64,000 nt of DNA from JAENVT01 sp039931555 (GTDB lineage: Bacteria > Actinomycetota > Acidimicrobiia > Acidimicrobiales > Ilumatobacteraceae), in NCBI GenBank assembly GCA_039931555.1, contig JBDTRP010000030.1, positions 1-64,000 of the forward strand, written 5' to 3'. Made by a program: the position numbers and the translations under genes. Each line of letters starts with the position of its first letter. The stretch's first letter is position 1. The notes below the pieces were generated by a model. The model ran no database searches. It was not told the origin of the DNA and saw only the letters and a program-made list of their open reading frames with translations. Below are positions 1 through 6,953 of the stretch, piece by piece.

Positions 1-163
1 ACGACAGACCGGACTGGAACCCTTCGAGGCACAGCTTCTCGAACAGGCGGTGATCATCGGCAACGCCGAACCCCCACTCCGTGTCGTGGTAAGCGACGTA
101 GTCGGGCGTCGATGCTCCCCAGCTGCAGCGCTCTCGGTTGTCGTCGCCTCTGACCACGTTCAT
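1..163 (-). CDS. tag: DNA-3-methyladenine glycosylase I, N-terminal part
   Basis: Base-excision repair enzyme that removes 3-methyladenine from alkylated DNA. Only the first 54 codons lie in the window; the gene runs off the left edge. The visible part contains R-C-S-W-G (residues 12-16), YVAYHDTEWG (22-31) and a stretch ending LCLEGFQSGLS, all hallmarks of Tag. Cys13 and His26 have the same 13-residue spacing as zinc ligands Cys4 and His17 of E. coli Tag. ATG at 163 was chosen; an in-frame ATG at 175 would add four residues. It is divergent from the cyclase remnant that starts at 220. Confidence 0.9.
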   Translation of the reverse strand, partial: MNVVRGDDNRERCSWGASTPDYVAYHDTEWGFGVADDHRLFEKLCLEGFQSGLS

Positions 164-207
164 CACGGTCGACATCGTGCCAGCCTGCGCCGGCCGGAGT
201 CGACACC

Positions 208-213
208 TACGCT
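208..213 (+). promoter_or_regulatory. -10 element of a leaderless promoter
   Basis: TACGCT is followed by 6 nt and then the ATG at 220. This is the same layout as in front of many intact genes here, so the decayed cyclase gene still has an apparently intact promoter. Confidence 0.5.
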
Positions 214-219
214 GCACTC

Positions 220-551
220 ATGACACTGCCCTCCTACCGCGACCTTCCCAAGGTCGACGACCTGCCCGCCAGCTGGGGGCTGTTGGGGTCCGGAGGGCCC
301 GTCTACTTCGGGTGCCTGAACCTGATGACGCCGGAGAAGTTTGATGCGCACCGGTTGGACGGAGTGGTACGAGACGACCGACGACGCGATGCGCGCCATC
401 GTCGCGAACCTCCACATCGCCCACTCGTGGCTGTTGCCGATGCTCGGCATCTCGCTGGGTGAGCTGTTCGACCTGTCGGCTTTGGCGGCCGACTGCGCAA
501 CCGACGGGCGGTACGCGTGCCTGTTCGTGTCGGCCCCACTCAACGTGCCAG
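220..551 (+). pseudogene. Cyclase-family (kynurenine formamidase-like) gene, internally deleted
   Basis: The first 40 codons read like the start of an actinobacterial cyclase-family hydrolase (LPSYRDLPKVDDLPASWG, then LNLMTPEK). At about 340-347 the reading frame changes and jumps to the family's late region (RTGWTEWYETTDDAMR). A second jump leads to the C-terminal part (LLPMLGISLGELFDLSAL, then LFVSAPLNVP). The usual Gly/Asn/Ala-rich end is missing. Intact members are several times longer, so at least two internal deletions, a frameshift and 3' loss have occurred. Family recognition is from memory of the motifs. Function is very unlikely. Confidence 0.75.
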
Positions 552-613
552 ACCGTGGTCGCCCTGACGTTGGCCGGGCGTAACGAACTCGAGCTTGCCA
601 ACACAGCAGTCAC

Positions 614-1336
614 ATGACCGCCTTGCTGCCCATCGCCGACCTCGACATCTTCATGACGACAAGGGACTCGCTGCACCGAGTCGCCGAACATGTCGTCGCC
701 AAGGCGCGATTCATCGACGATCGCGAGATCCGGTTGACCGCGTACCCCGGCGGGTTCGCCACTCCGCTGCTCACCGGCGACACGCGGGTGCGCGTCGAGG
801 GCGAGGAGTTGGTGGTCGATGAGCTCGAGGGTTCCCGTCGCTCAGCGTTGACGACGATCGCTGCGGCCGCAGCCTTCGTCGGTATCGAGCCTGGCTTTCC
901 AACCGAGCTGTACGAGCCGGCGACGACGTTCCAGGCCGAGCAGCCGTTAGGACTCGACCGTGGCGCTGCCGAAGCACTGGCAGCGTGGTACGGCTTCACC
1001 GCCGATGTGCTCGACCAGTTCGCCACGGAGATCCCTGAGGCCAATCCGTCGACGCGCATCCTGTGGCCCGAGCACTTCGACCAGGCCTTCTACACCGAGG
1101 ACATCGAGGAAGCCCGACGCGCCAACTACGGCGCGTCACCCGGCGACGAAGGTCACCCCGAGCCGTACCTCTACGTCGGGCCGTGGGGTGCGACTGCCAC
1201 CAACGAGTTCTGGAACGCGGTGCACTTCAACGGCGCCGTGATGGCGCTCTCGGAACTGGTCGCCGCTACGGACCCGACGAGCACTGCGTTGCAGTTCCTC
1301 CGAACCGGGCGCGCCCTGCTGACGCCAGCGGGGTGA
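614..1336 (+). CDS. Conserved hypothetical protein
   Basis: A 240-residue soluble protein without signal peptide or membrane segments. Codon use is GC-rich and coding-like throughout, and the frame is far cleaner than its neighbours. Near the N-terminus it has a DSLHRVAEHV segment and a hydrophobic GGFATPLL segment; in the second half there are several Trp and aromatic-rich stretches such as YLYVGPWG and NEFWNAVHFNGA. I do not recognise a named family and propose no function. It starts 60 bp after the decayed cyclase gene; no clear ribosome binding site is visible, so the start is uncertain. Confidence 0.65.
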   Translation: MTALLPIADLDIFMTTRDSLHRVAEHVVAKARFIDDREIRLTAYPGGFATPLLTGDTRVRVEGEELVVDELEGSRRSALTTIAAAAAFVGIEPGFPTELYEPATTFQAEQPLGLDRGAAEALAAWYGFTADVLDQFATEIPEANPSTRILWPEHFDQAFYTEDIEEARRANYGASPGDEGHPEPYLYVGPWGATATNEFWNAVHFNGAVMALSELVAATDPTSTALQFLRTGRALLTPAG

Positions 1337-1342
1337 CGCGGG

Positions 1343-1772
1343 TCAGGTGATCGTCGAGCTGCTGACCTGTGGCGAGCCGACGCCGAGGAAGAAGATGCCG
1401 GGGAAGCCGGCGGTCCCGAAGCCGCGGCTGACGTTGCGCTCGAGCGTCGACGACGTGATGCGCAGTTCGCCCGTGCGGTCGTTGGAGACGAAGAAGATCG
1501 CGCCGCCACCCTCGTTGGCGGTGTTGTCGCGCACGATGCTGCCCGCGAGGTCGAGCGTGAACCGGTTGCCATCGAGGTAGATTGCACCGCCACTGCCGCC
1601 GCCCGGCGTACCCGGCCGGGCCGGGTTGGCGCCGTCACCGATCGCATCGTTGCCCGTGAACAGGCTGTTGTAGACCTCCCACGACACGCCGATGCTGGAG
1701 AGCGCCGCCCCGTTCGAGCAGACGTTGTCGCTGAAGGTGCTGTGTTCGGCGTCAGTTCTGGTGTCTTCACCT
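1343..1772 (-). pseudogene. C-terminal fragment of a right-handed beta-helix protein
   Basis: About 130 codons read as parallel beta-helix repeats: NSLFTGNDAIGDG, GGAIYLDGN, SIVRDNTANEGGGAIFF and SSTLERNVS, ending SSSTIT before a stop. Such pectin-lyase-fold proteins are normally secreted and several hundred residues long. Here the coding signal ends upstream at the 49-bp palindrome (1773-1821), and no start or signal peptide is present beyond it. I read it as the 3' remnant of a secreted beta-helix protein. It could also be the terminal piece of a gene broken by rearrangement at the palindrome. Confidence 0.65.
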
Positions 1773-1821
1773 GAACTTTGTCGCTGACAGGTCGCTGAGC
1801 GACCTGGGAGCGACAAAGTTC
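1773..1821. repeat. 49-bp interspersed palindrome, copy 1
   Basis: Outer arms gaactttgtcgct and agcgacaaagttc are exact reverse complements (13 bp). Inner arms aggtcgct and agcgacct are exact over 8 bp. They are separated by unpaired GAC and GGG and a single central g. The second copy at 19329-19377 has identical arms but different internal-loop bases. It sits between the beta-helix fragment and the 3' end of the oxidoreductase gene. Confidence 0.9.
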
Positions 1822-1932
1822 CAGTGAGACGCCCCGACCGGCGGCCGCGACCCGTCCCCGCCTCTCTGGGGGCCGCGCTGCTCTCACCGCACGTGACCAG
1901 GGAAAGGGCTGGCGCCAGATCGGAGCAGCGGG

Positions 1933-3327
1933 CTACAGGCCGGCGGCCTCGAGCAGGCGCAGCCACAACTCCGACATGGTCGGAAAGGCGGGCACCGCGT
2001 GCCACAGGCGATCGAGGGGAACCTCACCGACGATCGCAATCGTGGCGGAATGCACCAGCTCACCGATCTCGGGACCGACGAACGTGGCCCCGACGACGAC
2101 GTTGCGGGCCTGGTCGATCACGAGCTGCGAGGTGCCGACGGTATGCGTGCCGCGTGCTGACGCCGCCGCAACATGACCGGTCTCGTACCGCACGGTCCGC
2201 ACGTCGAGGCCACGCTCGAGCGCCTTGGCCTCGGTGAGGCCGACGGAGCCGATCTGCGGATCGGTGAACACGACGCCGGGCACGGCGACATGGTCTGCCC
2301 ACGCGGTGATCGTCTTGCCGAGGATCACATCGCCGCAGATCCGAGCTTGGTACTTTCCCTGGTGGGTCAGCAACGCACGCCCGTTGACGTCGCCGATCGC
2401 ATACAGCCAGCCCCCATCGACCTCGGTCGCCCGCAGTGAGTCGTCGACGCTGATGTAGCGGCCGGGCTCGAGACCGAATTGGTCGAGGCCGAGGTCGGAT
2501 GTGTTGGGTCGCCTGCCCACCGCCACGAGCAATTCGTCGCCCTCCAGCACCTGGCCGTTGTCGAGCGTCAGCCGAACAGGCCCATCGGTGCCGTCTCGCT
2601 CGGCGGCGATCGCCTTCGAGCCGGTCAGCACCGTGATCCCTTCGTCGCCCATCGCTGCGGCGAGCTGCTCGCCGGCGAATGGCTCGTGCAACGAGAGCAA
2701 TCGTGGGCCGGCCTCGACGATCGTCACGTCCGTTGAACCGAGCCGCTTCCAGGCCTGCGCCATCTCGACGCCCACAACGCCGCCGCCCAACACGATCAAC
2801 CGCGAGGGCACTTCCTTCGCCGAGGTGACAGCGCGGCTGTCCCACACCGAGATGTCGCGCAGGCCGGGGATCGGGGGAATCGCCGCGCTCGAACCGGTGG
2901 CGACGACGACGGCCTTGGTGGCACGGAGTGTCTGCACAGATCCGTCGTCTGCTGTGACATCGACGACCCGCTCGCCGACGATGCGGCCGCGACCACGGAT
3001 CAACGTGGCGCCCACGCTGCCGAGCCACCGCACCTGCCCTTCGTCGTTCCAGTTGCTTGCCAACTCGTCGCGACGGGCCAGCGCCGCGGCAACGTCGATG
3101 GTGCCGGTGATCGCCTCAGCGGCACCGGGCACGCGGCGGGCAGCCGCGATCACCTCACCGGGTCGCAGCAGAGCCTTCGACGGCATGCACGCCCAATACG
3201 AACACTCGCCACCGACGAGCTCGGCCTCCACGACCGCAACGCTCATCCCGCCGCCGGCGACGCGCCCGGCAACGTTCTCGCCGGCCGCGCCGGCACCGAT
3301 CACCACGACGTCACAGGTCTCATCCAT
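1933..3327 (-). CDS. FAD/NAD(P)-dependent pyridine nucleotide-disulfide oxidoreductase
   Basis: 464 residues of the lipoamide dehydrogenase/mercuric reductase fold. The FAD-binding GAGAAG lies at residues 11-16, and the redox-active CxxxxC is Cys42 and Cys47 in GGECSYWACMPSK. A second Rossmann motif, LGGGVVGVEMAQ, lies near residue 177, and the FAD contact YAIGDVNG near 310. The dimerisation domain ends PAFPTMSELWLRLL, where lipoamide dehydrogenases have HPT.SE; the catalytic His is thus Phe, so a classical dihydrolipoamide dehydrogenase role is unlikely. The ATG at 3327 is preceded by TACAGC and 7 nt, arguing against the GTG at 3333. Substrate unknown. Confidence 0.85.
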   Translation of the reverse strand: MDETCDVVVIGAGAAGENVAGRVAGGGMSVAVVEAELVGGECSYWACMPSKALLRPGEVIAAARRVPGAAEAITGTIDVAAALARRDELASNWNDEGQVRWLGSVGATLIRGRGRIVGERVVDVTADDGSVQTLRATKAVVVATGSSAAIPPIPGLRDISVWDSRAVTSAKEVPSRLIVLGGGVVGVEMAQAWKRLGSTDVTIVEAGPRLLSLHEPFAGEQLAAAMGDEGITVLTGSKAIAAERDGTDGPVRLTLDNGQVLEGDELLVAVGRRPNTSDLGLDQFGLEPGRYISVDDSLRATEVDGGWLYAIGDVNGRALLTHQGKYQARICGDVILGKTITAWADHVAVPGVVFTDPQIGSVGLTEAKALERGLDVRTVRYETGHVAAASARGTHTVGTSQLVIDQARNVVVGATFVGPEIGELVHSATIAIVGEVPLDRLWHAVPAFPTMSELWLRLLEAAGL

Positions 3328-3421
3328 GACCACTGCTGTACTCCCAACGGTCGATTCGTTTCAAACCAACTTCTTGGTAACGGTCGGGCGGGCCAACGAC
3401 ACCGCACGACCGAGATCGAGA

Positions 3422-4234
3422 TCAGAATCCCGGCGCCCACCGGGGCTGGTTGCGATGGAGGTAGTGGTCTGCCGCGTAGTTGAGGAACCGACGTGCCGAA
3501 CGAATACGGCAGGCGACATCGCGCAGCACAACGGGCGCAGCGGGCGAGCTCTCGGCAGCGGCGCGGTACCAGGCCGAACTCAGCGTCTCGAGCGCATCGA
3601 GGCCTGGCGTCGCCGAACCGTGGTCTACGAGGTGGTTCAGCTCGTCGTCGGTCATCTTCACCGATCGACCGAGGTGCTCGGCCTGCGCCGACGACAGCGC
3701 CGTCGCCCCGATGCTGTCGGGGAACACGCCGGCGCGGAACAGTGCCAGATCGCCCAATTGCCGGAGCAGCACGATGTGGTCGAGTGGGCTGACCGCCCCC
3801 AACCAGTCGACGAGCTCGTCGAGATCGAGGCGATCGGCGGGCACGGGTGTGGCCTCTGGGACGGCGAAGCTGGAGAGGAGTTGGGCGGTGAACTGCAGGC
3901 GTGCCGGCGCGTCGGCGAACTCGACGAGCGGCTCGACGTCGAACACCGGCAAGCGGCAACCGGGGCCGGCCCACTCGTCGACCCAGTCGCTCGACATCAG
4001 CTCGCCAGCAGCATGGTGGATCAACACGGCGAAGAACAGCAGCGGTGACACGGTGAACTGCTCGACGCCGGTGCCGTGCAGCACCGATGCGACAACCTCG
4101 GGGCGGCGGAGCACGTCGTTGGCGTACCACGGTCGACGTTCGAGGTCGTCGCGCAGGGTGTCACCGTCCATGTCGAGGGCACGCGCCAGCACGGCGAGAT
4201 CCCCTTCCTGGAGATTCAAGCGCTGGCGGGTCAT
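3422..4234 (-). CDS. Conserved hypothetical protein
   Basis: A 270-residue soluble protein that I cannot assign to a family. It is alpha-helix-like and acidic, with an early stretch on linear gene-regulation-like length (LNLQEGDLAVLARALDMDG), a LIHHAAGELM segment around residue 75, and a basic C-terminus. The start is well defined: the mRNA carries aggaggtga, fully complementary to the 16S rRNA tail, 4 nt before the ATG. This is one of the strongest Shine-Dalgarno sequences in the window, in contrast to the many leaderless genes. It is followed by the oxidoreductase gene on the same strand, 94 bp further on. Confidence 0.75.
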   Translation of the reverse strand: MTRQRLNLQEGDLAVLARALDMDGDTLRDDLERRPWYANDVLRRPEVVASVLHGTGVEQFTVSPLLFFAVLIHHAAGELMSSDWVDEWAGPGCRLPVFDVEPLVEFADAPARLQFTAQLLSSFAVPEATPVPADRLDLDELVDWLGAVSPLDHIVLLRQLGDLALFRAGVFPDSIGATALSSAQAEHLGRSVKMTDDELNHLVDHGSATPGLDALETLSSAWYRAAAESSPAAPVVLRDVACRIRSARRFLNYAADHYLHRNQPRWAPGF

Positions 4235-4328
4235 GGTGTCACCTCCTGATCATGGTGCTGTGTTCATCGGCACGAGATCATGTCGTGTTGAGCTAAGTCT
4301 TACCGACCCGGGCTGCCAAGATGGGTTC

Positions 4329-4826
4329 ATGGCGCCGACGAAGTACGTAGCAGCGGAGAAGCAGACCCTCCGCAATTCGTTGCAGCAGCATCGCGAGTTG
4401 ATGCTGTGGAAGCTCGACGGGCTCGACGACGACGCGCTGCGCCGTTCGCCCGTGCCGTCGGGCACCACGTTGCTCGGCTTGGTCAAGCACCTCGGCGCCG
4501 TCGAGTTCGGATGGTTCTGCCTCACGTTCGGGCGCGAGACCGAGCCGCTTCCATTCGACGACAACGACGAGAACGCCGACTTGCGTGTCGAGCCCGGCGA
4601 GACCACCGCCGGCATCGTGGCGTTCTATCGTCGGGCATGGGTCGCCGCTGACCAGGTGATCACCGAGCTCGATCTCGACGACGCCGGCACGAGTTGGGCC
4701 GGCGACGCCGTGTCGCTGCGTTGGGTGATGGTGCACATGATCGAAGAGACCGCCCGCCACACCGGCCACGCCGACGTCGTCAGGGAACTGCTCGACGGCA
4801 CGACCGGGTACAAGCCAGAGGTATGA
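4329..4826 (+). CDS. DinB/DUF664 family protein
   Basis: 165 residues matching the DinB-like four-helix fold, here the actinobacterial DUF664 branch. Recognisable segments are LLGLVKHLGAVEFGWFC near residue 50 (first metal-type His) and VMVHMIEETARHTGHADVVREL near residue 137 (HxxxH-type second pair). Family members bind a divalent metal and often use mycothiol as a thiol cofactor; the substrate here is unknown. ATG at 4329 is preceded by CAAGAT and 6 nt, a leaderless-type arrangement. Its stop overlaps the next gene's start (ATGA). Confidence 0.85.
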   Translation: MAPTKYVAAEKQTLRNSLQQHRELMLWKLDGLDDDALRRSPVPSGTTLLGLVKHLGAVEFGWFCLTFGRETEPLPFDDNDENADLRVEPGETTAGIVAFYRRAWVAADQVITELDLDDAGTSWAGDAVSLRWVMVHMIEETARHTGHADVVRELLDGTTGYKPEV

Positions 4827-5050
4827 GCGGGCGCAGCCTTGGTCGGGCGGCGACGGCGTCGACGTTGCTCAGCATTGGAGGGCTGCACGTCGTGTGGGGA
4901 CGGGGCGCAACGTTTCCCTTCGCCAGCCGTGAGCGGTTGAACGATGTCGTGATCGGTCGCAACGCGACGCCTTCGCCCAGCGCGTGTTACGCCGTCGCTG
5001 GTCTGTTGACTGCTGCGGTCGTGATCAGGCGGTCTGCTCGGCGAACTTGA
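4823..5050 (+). CDS. Short DUF3995-like membrane protein, probably truncated
   Basis: 75 residues, translationally coupled to the DinB gene by an ATGA overlap. It contains a hydrophobic first helix (TASTLLSIGGLHVVWGRG), the loop ATFPFASRERLNDVVIG and a second helix (ACYAVAGLLTAAVVI), which resemble the first half of DUF3995 four-helix membrane proteins of about 140 residues. The frame ends RRSARRT inside the 3' end of the convergent VOC gene, so the second half is absent. It is probably a truncated gene, though a working two-helix protein cannot be excluded. Confidence 0.55.
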   Translation: MSGRSLGRAATASTLLSIGGLHVVWGRGATFPFASRERLNDVVIGRNATPSPSACYAVAGLLTAAVVIRRSARRT

Positions 5051-5807
5051 TCACGCCGAACGTCGCGCCTTGCGGATCGGTGACGACAGCGAAGATCCCC
5101 GGTGGAACTTCGGTCGGAGGCACCGTCACCTTGCCGCCGAGCTCCTCCACCGTGGCCACCGCGGCGGCGCAGTCGTCGACGGCGAAGTACACCAGCCAAT
5201 GGTTGGGCAGGTCGGCCGGCCAGGAATCACCCTCCATCGGCATCATGCCGGCAACACCCTGATCGCCGACCTGGAACTCGGTGTAGTCGGCGGACCCGGC
5301 CATCGGCAGCAGGTGTGCGTTCCAGCCGAACACGGCGCCGTAGAACTCGACCGACCGCTGTGGATCACGCGTGGTCAACTCGTTCCAACACCACGTGTTG
5401 GGATCCTTGGCGAGACCGGCACCGGCGTGCTTCCTCGGCTGCCAGATCGAGAAGATCGCGCCCGCCGGGTCGGCGGCGACAGCCATCCGGCCGACGTCCA
5501 ACACCTCGAACGGCTCGACCATGATGGTCCCGCCGTCCTCGGTGATCGCAGCGGCCGTCTCATCGGCGTCGGCGACGGTGACATAGGTGGTCCAGAACGG
5601 CGGCATGTCGTGATTCATCTGTGGTCCGAGTCCGGCGACGGGCTTGCCGTCGAGCAGGCACATCCGATAGTCGCCGGCCTCTGGCGGCCCCTCCTCGATC
5701 GTCCAGCCGAACAAACCCGAATAGAAGCGACTGGCGTCTGTCGGGTCGGATGTGCCGAGGTCGACCCATGAGGGCATACCAGGCGCGTACTTCGTCATCT
5801 CGGGCAT
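5025..5807 (-). CDS. Two-domain VOC (glyoxalase/bleomycin-resistance) protein
   Basis: 260 residues containing two tandem VOC modules. The first begins WVDLGTSDPTDASRFYSGLFGW near residue 13, the second WNELTTRDPQRSVEFYGAVFGW near 135. Each ends in a typical beta strand (AVAADPAGAIFSIWQ; AVVTDPQGATFGVIKF). Such actinobacterial two-domain proteins are often annotated as hydroxylases or glyoxalase-like, but the reaction is rarely known. ATG at 5807 was chosen because aggag lies 7 nt upstream in the mRNA; a longer frame to 5876 lacks a site. Its 3' end overlaps the truncated DUF3995 gene by 26 bp. Confidence 0.85.
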   Translation of the reverse strand: MPEMTKYAPGMPSWVDLGTSDPTDASRFYSGLFGWTIEEGPPEAGDYRMCLLDGKPVAGLGPQMNHDMPPFWTTYVTVADADETAAAITEDGGTIMVEPFEVLDVGRMAVAADPAGAIFSIWQPRKHAGAGLAKDPNTWCWNELTTRDPQRSVEFYGAVFGWNAHLLPMAGSADYTEFQVGDQGVAGMMPMEGDSWPADLPNHWLVYFAVDDCAAAVATVEELGGKVTVPPTEVPPGIFAVVTDPQGATFGVIKFAEQTA

Positions 5808-5888
5808 GTGGTGCTCCTGTCGCTCGGTGAGGACATCAAGGTATGACGACGAACGCGGAGACGTCAATGGCACCACCTACTGTTCGAG

Positions 5889-6953
5889 ATGATGCACCCG
5901 GCGGAACCGACCCTGACGACCAGGCAGCTCAACCGGGCCGTTCTCGGCCGACAACTGCTCCTGGCGAGGGCCGACCTCGAGATCGCATCCACGCTCGAAC
6001 GCGTCGGCGGGTTGCAGACCCAGTACGCGCCATCGGGATACGTGGGGTTGTGGAGCCGGCTGGCCGAGTTCGATCGCGAGGCGCTGACCGGCGCGCTCGA
6101 TGACGGCTCGGTCGTGCAGGGAACGCTGATGCGTTGCACCATCCACATGGTGTCGGCAGCTGACTTCTGGTCGATCTGTGCGGGCATCAGGGCCAGCCGG
6201 CGCGTCTGGTGGTTGCGCATCGCCAAGTCGCGCAAGTTGCCCGAGATCAATCACGATGAGCTTGCCGAGGTGTTGCGCGAGACGTTGACACAAGGGCCTC
6301 GGCGCAGCGGCGACATCATTGCTGCGATGCAAGCAGCTGGGTTCGACAAGCCGTACTGGGAAGGCGCCGGCCTATGGGTCGACCTGGTCCGGGTGCCGCC
6401 GTCGGGGACGTGGGATCGTCGCCGCGCCGATCTCTATGGCCTCGCCGACAAGTGGATCCCACGAGTCGATGTCGACGAGATCGACGGGCTGAGGCTGCTG
6501 CTGACCCGCTATCTCCAAGCGTTCGGCCCGGCGGCGCTGGCCGATGCGGCGACGTGGGCAGGCGTGCCGCGTGCCAGGCTCGAACCGGTTGCGGCGACGA
6601 TGGGACTGGTGACGTACCGCGACGAGATGGGCGCGGAGTTGCTCGATCTCGCTGGCATCGGGCTCCCGGATCCCGCCACACCTGCACCGGTACGGTTCCT
6701 TCCGACGTGGGACGCGACGTTGCTGGCCCACTGCCGCCGGGCGGGCGTCTTGCCAGAGCGGTTCCGTACGGCCATCTTCCAAACCAAGATCCCGCAGTCG
6801 GTAGGAACCGTGCTGGTCGATGGTTCCGTCGCGGCCACCTGGGCGTGGCGCGCCGATCACGTCGAGGTCGACGAGTTGGCCTCGTTGACCGCACGGCAAC
6901 GCCGCGACGTGTCGGCAGAGGGCGAGCGGTTGACCGCGTTCTATCGAGGCTGA
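5889..6953 (+). CDS. Winged-helix DNA-binding domain protein (AlkZ-like, HTH_42)
   Basis: 354 residues of the family that includes the DNA glycosylase AlkZ and many uncharacterised actinobacterial proteins. Typical segments: the start TTRQLNRAVLGRQLLL, GLQTQYAPSGYVGLWSRL near residue 40, GTLMRCTIHMVSAADFW near 78 and AVATWAGVPRAR-like motifs in the middle, ending with the usual VEVDELASLTARQRRDV segment. AlkZ excises interstrand cross-links using a QxQ motif; here GLQTQYAP carries Q-T-Q at that place, which fits glycosylase activity by analogy. Start is ATG 5889 or ATG 5892. It overlaps the convergent glycosidase gene by 13 bp. Confidence 0.8.
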   Translation: MMHPAEPTLTTRQLNRAVLGRQLLLARADLEIASTLERVGGLQTQYAPSGYVGLWSRLAEFDREALTGALDDGSVVQGTLMRCTIHMVSAADFWSICAGIRASRRVWWLRIAKSRKLPEINHDELAEVLRETLTQGPRRSGDIIAAMQAAGFDKPYWEGAGLWVDLVRVPPSGTWDRRRADLYGLADKWIPRVDVDEIDGLRLLLTRYLQAFGPAALADAATWAGVPRARLEPVAATMGLVTYRDEMGAELLDLAGIGLPDPATPAPVRFLPTWDATLLAHCRRAGVLPERFRTAIFQTKIPQSVGTVLVDGSVAATWAWRADHVEVDELASLTARQRRDVSAEGERLTAFYRG

